A stretch of DNA of 64,000 nt, taken from contig NZ_VJZR01000002.1 of the NCBI RefSeq assembly GCF_007097365.1, forward strand, positions 391,464 to 455,463, written 5' to 3'. This DNA comes from Flavobacterium franklandianum (GTDB lineage Bacteria > Bacteroidota > Bacteroidia > Flavobacteriales > Flavobacteriaceae). The position numbers and the translations under genes were made by a program. Each line of letters begins with the position of its first letter. The first letter of the stretch is position 1. A model generated the notes under the pieces. It made no database searches. It was not told where the DNA came from and saw nothing but the letters and a program-made list of their open reading frames with translations. This document shows positions 45,444-53,821 of the stretch, in pieces.

Positions 45444-47369
45444 CTACTCCCTCTCCTTTATGGAGGTTTGGGGTGGGGATTTAAGTGAATATTTATTATT
45501 GGGTTTAATAGCGATTTTATTGTTTTCCAATAAGTTTTGCAAAGCAAAGATAACTTCGTCTTCGCTATTTTTTGTTAGTTTTTGAATTTCTCTTGAATTC
45601 AATGCTTGTATTTTTAATAATGCAATGATTTTTTCTGAAACCACAGAACCATCGTTAGATTTCTTTTTTTTGGAAATGCAATACGAACAAATTCCACAAT
45701 CAGTTTCGGTTTTTTCGCCAAAATATTCCAGAATCAACTTGCTTTTACACACTTTCTTCTCATTGATGTATTTCAAAATCGATTCGAATTGGGCTACTTT
45801 TTGTTTGTTTTGGGTTTCTAGATATTTCGAAACTCGATTTATCGTTCTTTCGTCTTCGCGAACTTCGTTGAAAATAATGGTGGCATCATTACTTTTTTTG
45901 TGATAATCAATGATTTCAAGATTTTTCAATTTTTCAAAAACAGAAAGGATTAACGCTTCATCGCAACTAGATTTTTTGGCTATTAACGATAAATTAATGG
46001 GAGTTTGCGATTCATAAATTCCCGGATACGTTCGAAGTAAGGACAAAATAACAGGTTCTTCATTAGAATTCAAACTCATATAGCGAATGACTTCTTTGGA
46101 TTCGATAATAAATTGCATCGTGATTCTCTCGGAATATTCTTGTGACATACTCAAAATGCCTTGACGGTCTAAAAACTGAATGGCATTGAAAGTTTTCAAG
46201 GTTGGAAAGCCATATTTTTGGCAAAAATGATTCAAATTGAATGAAAATTGTTCGTTGATTCCTTCGCCATAAGCAATTCGGAAATAGGTGCATAATTTGA
46301 TATAAATCTGGGTAAGAATTATTTTATCCGGCAATACATTAATGAATTGATTTTGCGCTTGAATTTTGTCAGATGGGCTGGTGAGAATAATGGCAAATGC
46401 TTTTTGATCATCTCTTCCGGCGCGACCAGCTTCTTGATAATAACTTTCGATACTTTCGGGAAGGTGAATATGAATGACCGTTTTTACATTCGATTTGTCA
46501 ATTCCCATTCCAAAAGCATTGGTGGCAACAATAATTTGAGCTTCTTCATTCATCCAAAGGCTCATATTTTTCTCTTTCTCCTTAACGGATAATCCGCCGT
46601 GATAAAAAGTAGCTTTGAACCCTAAAGATTGCAATTGCGAGGCAGTATCCGAGCACGATTTCCTATTTCGGACATATATTATAGAAGGTTGTGGATTCTT
46701 CTTTAATATTTGCTCCATTCTATACAGTTTGTCTTCGACTTCAAAAACCATATAGGCAATGTTTTTTCTTGCAAATGATTTGGTGAAAATCGCTGAATTT
46801 TCTAATCCTAATTGAAGAATGACATCATCGAGAACTGTTTTTGTTGCCGAAGCGGTGAGTGCCAGAAATGGAACTTTTGGAAAATGAGTTTTTAAGTTGG
46901 AAATTTTTAAATAAGCAGGACGAAAATCGTGTCCCCATTGGGATACACAATGTGCTTCATCGATAGCAATCAAATTGATAGGTAGGTTTTTGATGCGTTC
47001 CAAAATCCAATCTGATTGTAATCTTTCTGGCGATAAATACAAGAATTTATAATTTCCAAATTCGCAATTGTCCAAAAGAGTAATCATTTCGTCCGATTGA
47101 ATTCCGCCAGTTAATGCAATAGCTTTGATGTTGAGGTTTTGCAAACGTTGCACTTGGTCTTTCATCAAGGCTACCAAGGGCGAAATGACCAAACAAATTC
47201 CGTCTTTCATTAAGGCTGGAACTTGAAAACAAATTGATTTTCCGCCACCTGTTGGCATCAGCCCAAAAGTATCTTTACCATCCAAAACGGAATTGATAAT
47301 TTCGTCTTGTGGTGACCTAAATTTGTCGTGTTTCCAATATTTTTGAAGAATTGCTAATGCTTCAGCCAT
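45444..47369 (-). CDS. recQ: ATP-dependent DNA helicase RecQ
   Basis: A 641-residue superfamily 2 helicase. Walker A is PTGGGKS (39-45), DEAH box at 137-140 followed by the aromatic loop CVSQWGHDFRPAY that is typical of RecQ, and motif VI is in QEAGRAGRDDQ. The zinc-binding domain has four Cys, in KKVCKS and TDCGICSYC (about 537-570). After it comes a short winged-helix-like end. No HRDC domain is evident, so this is the shorter form; flavobacteria often have another RecQ. Role in recombination repair of stalled forks. Confidence 0.95.
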   Translation of the reverse strand: MAEALAILQKYWKHDKFRSPQDEIINSVLDGKDTFGLMPTGGGKSICFQVPALMKDGICLVISPLVALMKDQVQRLQNLNIKAIALTGGIQSDEMITLLDNCEFGNYKFLYLSPERLQSDWILERIKNLPINLIAIDEAHCVSQWGHDFRPAYLKISNLKTHFPKVPFLALTASATKTVLDDVILQLGLENSAIFTKSFARKNIAYMVFEVEDKLYRMEQILKKNPQPSIIYVRNRKSCSDTASQLQSLGFKATFYHGGLSVKEKEKNMSLWMNEEAQIIVATNAFGMGIDKSNVKTVIHIHLPESIESYYQEAGRAGRDDQKAFAIILTSPSDKIQAQNQFINVLPDKIILTQIYIKLCTYFRIAYGEGINEQFSFNLNHFCQKYGFPTLKTFNAIQFLDRQGILSMSQEYSERITMQFIIESKEVIRYMSLNSNEEPVILSLLRTYPGIYESQTPINLSLIAKKSSCDEALILSVFEKLKNLEIIDYHKKSNDATIIFNEVREDERTINRVSKYLETQNKQKVAQFESILKYINEKKVCKSKLILEYFGEKTETDCGICSYCISKKKKSNDGSVVSEKIIALLKIQALNSREIQKLTKNSEDEVIFALQNLLENNKIAIKPNNKYSLKSPPQTSIKERE

Positions 47370-47428
47370 TAAAAAAAGTTGTTGATTAGCTTTAAAAAAT
47401 TAAAAACTCAGCAATTAAAACTCCTAAA

Positions 47429-47968
47429 CTATTTAGAAATTTCATCTAAGATAAATAAAATTCTGTTATTAAGACTGTCTTTTGGAACTTCTATGAGTTC
47501 GTAACCATAATTTTGATAGGTTTCTGAAAGATGGTTGTGAATGAGTTTTGCTTGTTCAAAGTTTTCGTAACGCGCTTCGTCGCTCACATATATTTCCTCC
47601 CAAGGTGGAAGAATAAAGATTTTTGTGTATAAATTTTCACGACAAGCCAAGTCAAAATGAGTGGGATAACTGTCGCCAATATAGTGCATATAGGCTAGAA
47701 CATCAGGAATTCCTCGGTCAATAAAAACAATTTTGTGGGTTTCTTCTATAGCGCTTTTGAATTGGTTTTTTCTGCCTTCTAATAACAATTCACTGAAAAG
47801 TAAAGGATTTTCAAGAAACAACTGTTCGATGCCTTGTTTTTTTGCTTCTAAAGTTACTTGTCTAGAAATTTCGGGATAACAGCAAAAACCTTTTTCTATC
47901 AATCCATCGATGATGGTGCTTTTTCCAGTTCCAGGGCCACCTATGATAACTATAATTTCTTTGCTCAC
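47429..47968 (-). CDS. AAA_28-type ATPase / kinase-like protein
   Basis: A P-loop protein of about 179 residues. Walker A is GGPGTGKST at the N-terminus. VFIDRGIPDVLAYMHYIG has the DRG-type motif of the AAA_28/NadR-kinase-like group and the C-terminal half carries IFILPPWEEIY. The frame could start at TTG 47977 or GTG 47968; I prefer GTG since only six residues precede the P-loop strand in related proteins. Function unknown; a nucleoside or small-molecule kinase is possible. Confidence 0.82.
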   Translation of the reverse strand: MSKEIIVIIGGPGTGKSTIIDGLIEKGFCCYPEISRQVTLEAKKQGIEQLFLENPLLFSELLLEGRKNQFKSAIEETHKIVFIDRGIPDVLAYMHYIGDSYPTHFDLACRENLYTKIFILPPWEEIYVSDEARYENFEQAKLIHNHLSETYQNYGYELIEVPKDSLNNRILFILDEISK

Positions 47969-47977
47969 GTTTTTCAA

Positions 47978-48360
47978 ATAAGGTGCAAATTTACCTAAAG
48001 TTATCGGAATTTCGAAACATTATTTTTTAGTAATAAATGGAGTTCAATAAATAATTTTTACCACATAGAAGTTTATCAAAGAGTACTATTTATAAAGTTT
48101 TTCATAGGTATTTTATTTACTCATAGCTATGAACTCTATGTTGAGCAACTGCCCATTTTTATTAAGAAAAAAGATTGTTTTTCTATGCGGTTTTAACTTT
48201 TTGATAAGAATTAAGTTCAGTGCTTGAGTTTCTTTCTTTTTGAAAATAATTCAATCTAAATTTATTTTTTAATTTTCTAAACTCGGTATTCTAAAATCTG
48301 CAATCTAAAATCCAAAATGTAATTTCAAAACTGTATATTTGCCTTTATTTTAATTTTAGA
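47978..48360. other. Divergent intergenic region, 383 bp, promoter-like box
   Basis: No gene is seen between the ATPase and DUF493 genes. A TATATTTG box at 48334-48341, 19 bp before the ATG at 48361, fits the flavobacterial -7 element, but no TTG is seen at the usual distance upstream, so this is a weak call. Confidence 0.5.
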
Positions 48361-48657
48361 ATGGAATCAGAAAAAGAAAAAGAAGTCAGAGAGTTTTATG
48401 AACGATTAAAAGCAGAGTTGGATTTGAGTTCAACTTGGCCGTCAATATATTTGTATAAATTTATTGTGCCTTCTGAAAAGGAAAATGTTCTTCGTGTGCA
48501 AGAAGCTTTTGATTGTATGGGAGCAGTAATAAAAACTACAAAATCCAAAACCGGTAAATTCACAAGTATTTCTGTCGATGTTATGATGAAAGATTCTCAA
48601 GAAATAATTGATAAATACATTGAAGTTTCTACTATAAAAGGTATTATTTCCCTATAA
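48361..48657 (+). CDS. DUF493 (YbeD-like) protein
   Basis: A 98-residue protein of the DUF493/YbeD family, with an ACT-like ferredoxin fold. YLYKFIVPSEKENVLRVQEAF and TKSKTGKFTSISVDVMMKDSQEIIDKY are the family core. The function is unknown in most bacteria; a regulatory small-molecule-binding role is inferred from the fold. It starts an operon with the DUF4290 gene, 2 bp away. Confidence 0.9.
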   Translation: MESEKEKEVREFYERLKAELDLSSTWPSIYLYKFIVPSEKENVLRVQEAFDCMGAVIKTTKSKTGKFTSISVDVMMKDSQEIIDKYIEVSTIKGIISL

Positions 48658-48659
48658 AT

Positions 48660-49385
48660 ATGAATACAAAATACGTAAAAGAAGTTGCAAACGATGTCGT
48701 TCATCATTTGGAGTATAATGCAGAGCGATCTCATTTGATTATTCCAGAATATGGTCGTCATTTGCAAAAATTGATAGATCAAGCGACTGTCCTCGAAGAT
48801 AAGGAAGAGCGCAACAAAGCGGCAAAATACATCATACAAGTGATGGGGAGTTTGAATCCCCATTTGCGTGATGTTCCTGATTTTCAGCACAAATTATGGG
48901 ATCAAATTTTCATAATGTCCGATTTTAAATTGAATGTTGATTCGCCATATCCAGTTCCTACCCGTGAAGTATTACAGTTGAAACCAGATGTGCTACAATA
49001 CCCACAAAACTTTCCAAAATACCGATATTATGGTAATAATATTAAGTATATGATTGATGTTGCCAACAAATGGGAGGAAGGCGAAATGAAAAATGCTTTG
49101 GTAAAAGTAATTGCCAATCATATGAAAAAATCGTACTTGAGTTGGAATAAAGACACCGTAAAAGACGATGTCATTTTCGAACATTTATTTGAATTGTCTG
49201 GTGGAAAATTGAATATGCTACAAAGCACCGAAGAACTTTTGACTACTACTGATTTATTGCGAACCAACAAACGAGTTTCCAATAAAATTACTCCTGCAGG
49301 ACCACCAAAAATTCAAAGCAACAAGAATAGCAAGACAGGAAAGCCAAATCCTACGCATAAAAATCAAAATAGAAAACCTTTGTAA
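48660..49385 (+). CDS. DUF4290 protein
   Basis: A 241-residue protein of a family confined mainly to Bacteroidota. It is mostly helical to about residue 190 (YNAERSHLIIPEYGRHLQKLIDQA at the start is typical). The C-terminal 40 residues are basic and disordered (KIQSNKNSKTGKPNPTHKNQNRK), which suggests nucleic-acid or ribosome binding, as an inference. It sits between DUF493 and murA as in other flavobacteria. Function unknown. Confidence 0.88.
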   Translation: MNTKYVKEVANDVVHHLEYNAERSHLIIPEYGRHLQKLIDQATVLEDKEERNKAAKYIIQVMGSLNPHLRDVPDFQHKLWDQIFIMSDFKLNVDSPYPVPTREVLQLKPDVLQYPQNFPKYRYYGNNIKYMIDVANKWEEGEMKNALVKVIANHMKKSYLSWNKDTVKDDVIFEHLFELSGGKLNMLQSTEELLTTTDLLRTNKRVSNKITPAGPPKIQSNKNSKTGKPNPTHKNQNRKPL

Positions 49386-49464
49386 AACTGTTATGTGTTA
49401 TAAGTTATGAGTCGGTCCGTGGACAACTTCTAGCTTCTAACTTCTAACTTCTAACCTAAAAAAT

Positions 49465-50775
49465 ATGGGAATTTTCAAAATAGAAGGCGGCGTTACCTTG
49501 AAAGGTGAAATCACGCCACAAGGAGCCAAAAACGAAGCATTGCAAATATTATGTGCTATATTATTGACTCCAGAAAAGGTGACCATCAATAATATTCCAG
49601 ATATAATAGACATTAACAAACTGATTACCCTTTTGGGAAATTTAGGGGTCAAAATCCAAAAAAATGGAGCGGGTTCTTATACTTTTCAAGCCGATGATGT
49701 AAATGTAAATTATCTCGAAACGGATGCTTTCAAGAAAGAAGGCGGAGCACTTCGAGGTTCTATTATGATTGTAGGGCCACTTTTGGCTCGTTTCGGAAAA
49801 GGATATATCCCAAAACCAGGAGGAGATAAAATTGGACGAAGAAGATTAGACACCCATTTCGAAGGATTCATCAATCTTGGAGCTAAATTTCGTTACAACA
49901 AAGAAGAACATTTTTATGGAGTAGAAGCTCCTGAAGGTTTAATTGGAGCTGATATGTTGCTCGACGAAGCATCGGTAACGGGAACTGCTAACATTGTTAT
50001 GGCAGCTGTTTTGGCCAAAGGAACCACAACTATTTATAATGCAGCTTGCGAACCTTATTTGCAACAATTGTGTAAAATGATGAATGCTATGGGGGCCAAC
50101 GTTTCTGGAATTGGATCGAATTTATTGACTATTGAAGGTGTAGAAAATCTTGGCGGTTGTACACATAGAATCCTTCCAGATATGATTGAAATTGGAAGTT
50201 GGATAGGATTGGCAGCAATGACCAGAAGCGAAATCACCATTAAAGATGTAAGTTGGGAAAACTTGGGATTGATTCCAAATGTTTTTAGAAAACTGGGAAT
50301 CACCTTAGAAAAAAGAGGGGATGACATCTACATTCCAGCTCATACAGACGGATATCAAGTAAAAACCGATATTGATGGTTCTATTCTTACCATTTCAGAT
50401 GCACCTTGGCCAGGATTTACACCCGATTTGTTGAGTATTGTTATTGTTGTTGCAACACAATGTAAAGGTGATGTTTTGATTCATCAAAAAATGTTCGAAA
50501 GTCGTTTGTTTTTCGTTGATAAATTGATTGATATGGGAGCCAAAATCATTTTGTGTGATCCGCACAGAGCTGTTGTAATTGGTCACGATTTCAAATCAAG
50601 ACTGAAAGCTACCACAATGTCTTCACCTGATATTAGAGCAGGAATTTCGTTGTTGATTGCTGCACTTTCGGCCAATGGAACAAGTACTATTCAAAATATT
50701 GAACAAATTGATAGAGGTTACGAACGCATCGACGAACGATTGAGAGCTATTGGCGCCAAGATAGTTAGAGCTTAA
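49465..50775 (+). CDS. murA: UDP-N-acetylglucosamine 1-carboxyvinyltransferase (MurA), Asp-type
   Basis: A 436-residue enzyme for the first step of peptidoglycan synthesis, adding enolpyruvate from PEP to UDP-GlcNAc. KNEALQILCA at 22-31 has the UDP-sugar Lys-Asn, and GPLLARFGKGYIPKPGGDKIGRRRLD holds the active loop. In E. coli the loop reads PGGCTIGARPVD with Cys 115; here it is PGGDKIGRRRLD with Asp 121. Cys-to-Asp MurA enzymes, known from Mycobacterium and Chlamydia, stay active but are not alkylated by fosfomycin. A terminator with a perfect 15-bp inverted repeat follows. Confidence 0.96.
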   Translation: MGIFKIEGGVTLKGEITPQGAKNEALQILCAILLTPEKVTINNIPDIIDINKLITLLGNLGVKIQKNGAGSYTFQADDVNVNYLETDAFKKEGGALRGSIMIVGPLLARFGKGYIPKPGGDKIGRRRLDTHFEGFINLGAKFRYNKEEHFYGVEAPEGLIGADMLLDEASVTGTANIVMAAVLAKGTTTIYNAACEPYLQQLCKMMNAMGANVSGIGSNLLTIEGVENLGGCTHRILPDMIEIGSWIGLAAMTRSEITIKDVSWENLGLIPNVFRKLGITLEKRGDDIYIPAHTDGYQVKTDIDGSILTISDAPWPGFTPDLLSIVIVVATQCKGDVLIHQKMFESRLFFVDKLIDMGAKIILCDPHRAVVIGHDFKSRLKATTMSSPDIRAGISLLIAALSANGTSTIQNIEQIDRGYERIDERLRAIGAKIVRA

Positions 50776-50797
50776 TTTTATTCAATATAAAAACGCT

Positions 50798-50836
50798 AAA
50801 CCTCAAAGGTTTTTTTCAAACCTTTGAGGTTTATTA
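50798..50836 (+). terminator. Terminator of murA
   Basis: A perfect 15-bp inverted repeat (aaacctcaaaggttt at 50798-50812 and its complement at 50818-50832), then attattt. The right arm carries a TTG that could have been taken as start of the next gene. Confidence 0.8.
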
Positions 50837-50847
50837 TTTTAACTAAA

Positions 50848-51720
50848 ATGACAAACGAACAAACTGCGGTAAAAGCCACTTACTTTAGTATTGTAAGCAA
50901 TACTTTATTGGCTTTGATTAAAGGATTGGCTGGTTTTTTTGGGCATTCGTATGCTTTGACTGCAGATGCAATCGAATCTACAACAGACATTTTTTCTTCT
51001 TTTTTAGTTTTATTTGGAATCAAATATTCGAACAAACCTGCTGATGCAAATCATCCTTACGGCCACGGTCGAGCCGAACCATTAATTACTTTTTTAGTGG
51101 TTGGTTTCCTGATTACTTCCGCAACCATTATTGCTCACGAAAGTATTACCAATATTGGAGTTCCACACAAATTGCCTGAATCTTGGACGCTAATTGTTCT
51201 TGGAGTCATCATTTTATGGAAAGAATATTCATTTCGTTTGGTAATGAGACGAAGCAAAGAAGCCAATAGTTCTTCGTTGAGAGCTGATGCTTGGCACCAT
51301 CGAAGCGATGCAATAACATCGGTGGCGGCATTTATAGGAATATCAATTGCCTTATTTTTTGGAAAAGGCTACGAATCGGCTGATGATTTGGCGGCACTTT
51401 TTGCCTCAGGATTTATTTTCTATAACAGTTATAAAATTTTCAGACCCGCTTTAGGAGAAATAATGGACGAAAATTTATACGACGATTTAATTGTCGAAAT
51501 CAGGAAAGTTTCTCTTAAAGTCAATGGGGTTGAAAGTACCGAAAAATGTTTCATACGAAAAGCAGGAATGAAATACCACGTCGATTTGCACGCCATTGTC
51601 AACGCCGATATCACGGTGAGAGAAGGTCACGACATCTCGCATTTATTAAAAGATACTTTACGCAGTGAAATTCCAGAATTAGGACATGTTTTGATTCATA
51701 TTGAGCCTTCTTATTCTTAA
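50848..51720 (+). CDS. Cation diffusion facilitator (CDF) metal transporter
   Basis: A 290-residue membrane transporter, likely exporting Zn2+ or similar ions in exchange for protons. Start is ATG 50848; the longer frame starts inside the terminator. The TM2 metal motif is in AGFFGHSYALTADAIESTTD and TM5 in LRADAWHHRSDAITS (HxxxD), the site-A ligands. A cytosolic C-terminal domain has GVESTEKCFIRKAGMKYHVDLHA and ends with HVLIHIEP, the family's ferredoxin-like metal-sensing part. Metal specificity is not read here. Confidence 0.93.
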   Translation: MTNEQTAVKATYFSIVSNTLLALIKGLAGFFGHSYALTADAIESTTDIFSSFLVLFGIKYSNKPADANHPYGHGRAEPLITFLVVGFLITSATIIAHESITNIGVPHKLPESWTLIVLGVIILWKEYSFRLVMRRSKEANSSSLRADAWHHRSDAITSVAAFIGISIALFFGKGYESADDLAALFASGFIFYNSYKIFRPALGEIMDENLYDDLIVEIRKVSLKVNGVESTEKCFIRKAGMKYHVDLHAIVNADITVREGHDISHLLKDTLRSEIPELGHVLIHIEPSYS

Positions 51721-51729
51721 AAATTTATA

Positions 51730-52623
51730 TTATTTCTTCTTTAGTTTCTCTTTAAAAAAATGAATGGTTCGTGTCCAAGATAAAGTAGCTGATTTTTCGT
51801 CATATCGTGGAGTTGTATTGTTGTGGAAACCGTGATTGACACCCTCATAGAAATAGGCAGTGTGCTCTACTTTATTTTTCTTGAGAATAGCTTCAAATGC
51901 AGGCCACCCTTCGTTTACTCTGGTGTCTAAACTGGCATACTGTAATAATAGCGGTGTAGTTATCTTTTCGGCATCTTCAGCTGTGGGTTGTCCACCGTAA
52001 TAGGGAACGGCAGCAGCCAATGTTGGGATTTTTACCGCCATCATATTGGCAATCCAACCGCCAAAACAAAATCCAACCACGCCAACATAACCATTACAAT
52101 CTTTATGTGATCTTAGGAATTCGTAGGCGGCAATAAAGTCTTCTAGCATTTCTTCGCGAGTCCGTTTTTTTTGCAATTCTCTTCCTGCATCATCATTTCC
52201 GGGATAACCGCCCAATGGCGACAAGGCGTCCGGAGCCAAGGTAATAAATCCTTCGACAGCCGTTCTTCTTCCTACGTCTTCAATGTAGGGATTCAGACCT
52301 CGGTTTTCGTGTACAACAATAATTCCAGGCAGTTTTTTCTTGGCTCCTGTTGGTTGAGATAAAAGTCCTTTGATGTTTCCTCCGCCTTTTGGAGATTCGT
52401 AAGTGATGAATTCAGATTTCAGTCTTGGGTCATCCGATTTTACAGTAATCGAATCGATATAATTCGGCGTCATAAAACTAAGAAGCGAGGGTAGTGTTAT
52501 GCTTCCTACGGCAAAAACGGACAATTTTTCGATAAACTGTCTTCTTTCGATTTTATTGTGAGCATAGTCATCATACAAATCAAATACTTCTTGACTAATC
52601 TCCGCTTTGGTCAATTTTTTCAT
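51730..52623 (-). CDS. Dienelactone hydrolase family protein
   Basis: A 297-residue alpha/beta hydrolase. The nucleophile is Cys in VGFCFGGW, with Asp in ASLDTRVN and His in GVNHGFHN; this Cys-Asp-His triad is that of dienelactone hydrolases. The first 60 residues include RRQFIEKLSVFAVGSITLPSLLSF, a hydrophobic stretch after a double Arg that could be a Tat-like signal or anchor. The true substrate is unknown; members act on lactones and esters. It is convergent with the CDF gene, 9 bp away. Confidence 0.92.
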   Translation of the reverse strand: MKKLTKAEISQEVFDLYDDYAHNKIERRQFIEKLSVFAVGSITLPSLLSFMTPNYIDSITVKSDDPRLKSEFITYESPKGGGNIKGLLSQPTGAKKKLPGIIVVHENRGLNPYIEDVGRRTAVEGFITLAPDALSPLGGYPGNDDAGRELQKKRTREEMLEDFIAAYEFLRSHKDCNGYVGVVGFCFGGWIANMMAVKIPTLAAAVPYYGGQPTAEDAEKITTPLLLQYASLDTRVNEGWPAFEAILKKNKVEHTAYFYEGVNHGFHNNTTPRYDEKSATLSWTRTIHFFKEKLKKK

Positions 52624-52724
52624 AATACAGGTTTTGGAAGAACCAATTTAGAAAATAAAATGATTATCACAACATTATTATCGATTTCGCTTAAAGAATA
52701 TAAATTATTTTTTGGGGTACTTCT

Positions 52725-53333
52725 TTAAGCAATATCCTCTAATTCTCCCGGAAAGGGTCTGTAAGCATAATATTGCAATACTTCTTCAATAGCCATTTTC
52801 AAAGCATCGTTTATTGGAAGTAAAGTGGTTCCCATTCGGTAATCAATTTGTGCCAATTGCATATAATAATCGGTAAAAATGGGTACATAAAGTCCTTTAC
52901 TAATGGCTTCTTCGGTGTTGTTGTAGCTTTCTAGTTGGTCTTCTTTTATGATTTTGCAGGTTGCCAATCGCAATTCACCATATTTATCTCTGTTGGCGGC
53001 ATAGCCAAAAAGGCGACAAATTAATCCGCGATAACGATAGTTGCTACAGCTTCCGTTGTATTCTTCTAAAAGTGCTAAAGGTCTGTATATGTGGCAAGTT
53101 GTGATAGAGGAGTTGTCTAGTTCTAATAAAACTTCTTCGGCTTTTCCATTCAAAAACAGATGAAATGCCCAAGGCAGAAATTCCAATGGAGACGCATCAA
53201 TATCCGGTTTAGAACAGCATTTGCCACAGCCTACAAGACAATGCAAACTAGTTTCGGATTTAAAAACAGAAATTTCTTTTTCAAGACCTAAAAATAATTC
53301 TTCTACCAGCCGAACTTTTTGTTCAATCGCCAT
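52725..53333 (-). CDS. YkgJ-family cysteine cluster protein
   Basis: A 202-residue protein with a Cys-rich metal-binding cluster: CLVGCGKCC near residue 30-38, SCSNYRYRGLICRLFG at about 95-110 and CKII near 130. The pattern belongs to the YkgJ/Fe-S or Zn cluster family (CxxCxxCC with later Cys). Function unknown; proposed metal binding. It follows the dienelactone hydrolase gene on the same strand with about 100 bp between. Confidence 0.85.
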   Translation of the reverse strand: MAIEQKVRLVEELFLGLEKEISVFKSETSLHCLVGCGKCCSKPDIDASPLEFLPWAFHLFLNGKAEEVLLELDNSSITTCHIYRPLALLEEYNGSCSNYRYRGLICRLFGYAANRDKYGELRLATCKIIKEDQLESYNNTEEAISKGLYVPIFTDYYMQLAQIDYRMGTTLLPINDALKMAIEEVLQYYAYRPFPGELEDIA

Positions 53334-53404
53334 TTTTTTGGAAAGGTAGGCTATTATAAATAGCTAGGAGTAGAATAAAGTTTTATCTGTATTATTTGTT
53401 GATT

Positions 53405-53644
53405 TTATTTTTGTTTGAAATATTTAAATAGTCCAAAAGCGGAGACTATAGTCCAACATCCTTCCAAGATTATAAAAGGTAAATATTTCATTAAAACGGA
53501 GGCAAAACAAGCTAATCCTGCACCTATAAAATTCATTTGCAAATAGACAAAACTGTCTTTTTCGAGTTTGTTATTTAAATTTAAAAAATAAGCTATCAAT
53601 AATATTGTAACGCCTAAAAATCCGATTGTATCTGTTGTTGTCAT
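53405..53644 (-). CDS. Small membrane protein, CBU_0592-like
   Basis: A 79-residue protein with two or three hydrophobic segments: IGFLGVTILLIAYFLNL, FIGAGLACFASVLMKYLPFIILEG and CWTIVSAFGLFKYF. The order fits the CBU_0592-like membrane family with a short cytosolic end. The function is unknown. Confidence 0.78.
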   Translation of the reverse strand: MTTTDTIGFLGVTILLIAYFLNLNNKLEKDSFVYLQMNFIGAGLACFASVLMKYLPFIILEGCWTIVSAFGLFKYFKQK

Positions 53645-53821
53645 TTTTTTATTTTTATTTTGAACTAAAGTTTCAAATGTAAGCCTATTTTTTTGTTTCA
53701 GATTTACATATTTATTAGATTGAAATATAACTTGTAAATTATTGTAATCTCATTAAATAGATGCAATTTGGGGCATTTATTTATCTTGTTTGTCCTTATA
53801 TTTGATGTAAATAAATGTGTT

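Noticed and set aside
48660-48890. Frames antisense to DUF493/DUF4290
   Set aside because: Both sense genes are conserved families with close spacing, so the antisense frames are shadows.
53768-53821. TTG start at 53768 for the CotH-like protein
   Set aside because: It adds 18 residues before a good signal peptide; ATG 53822 gives a standard N-terminus.
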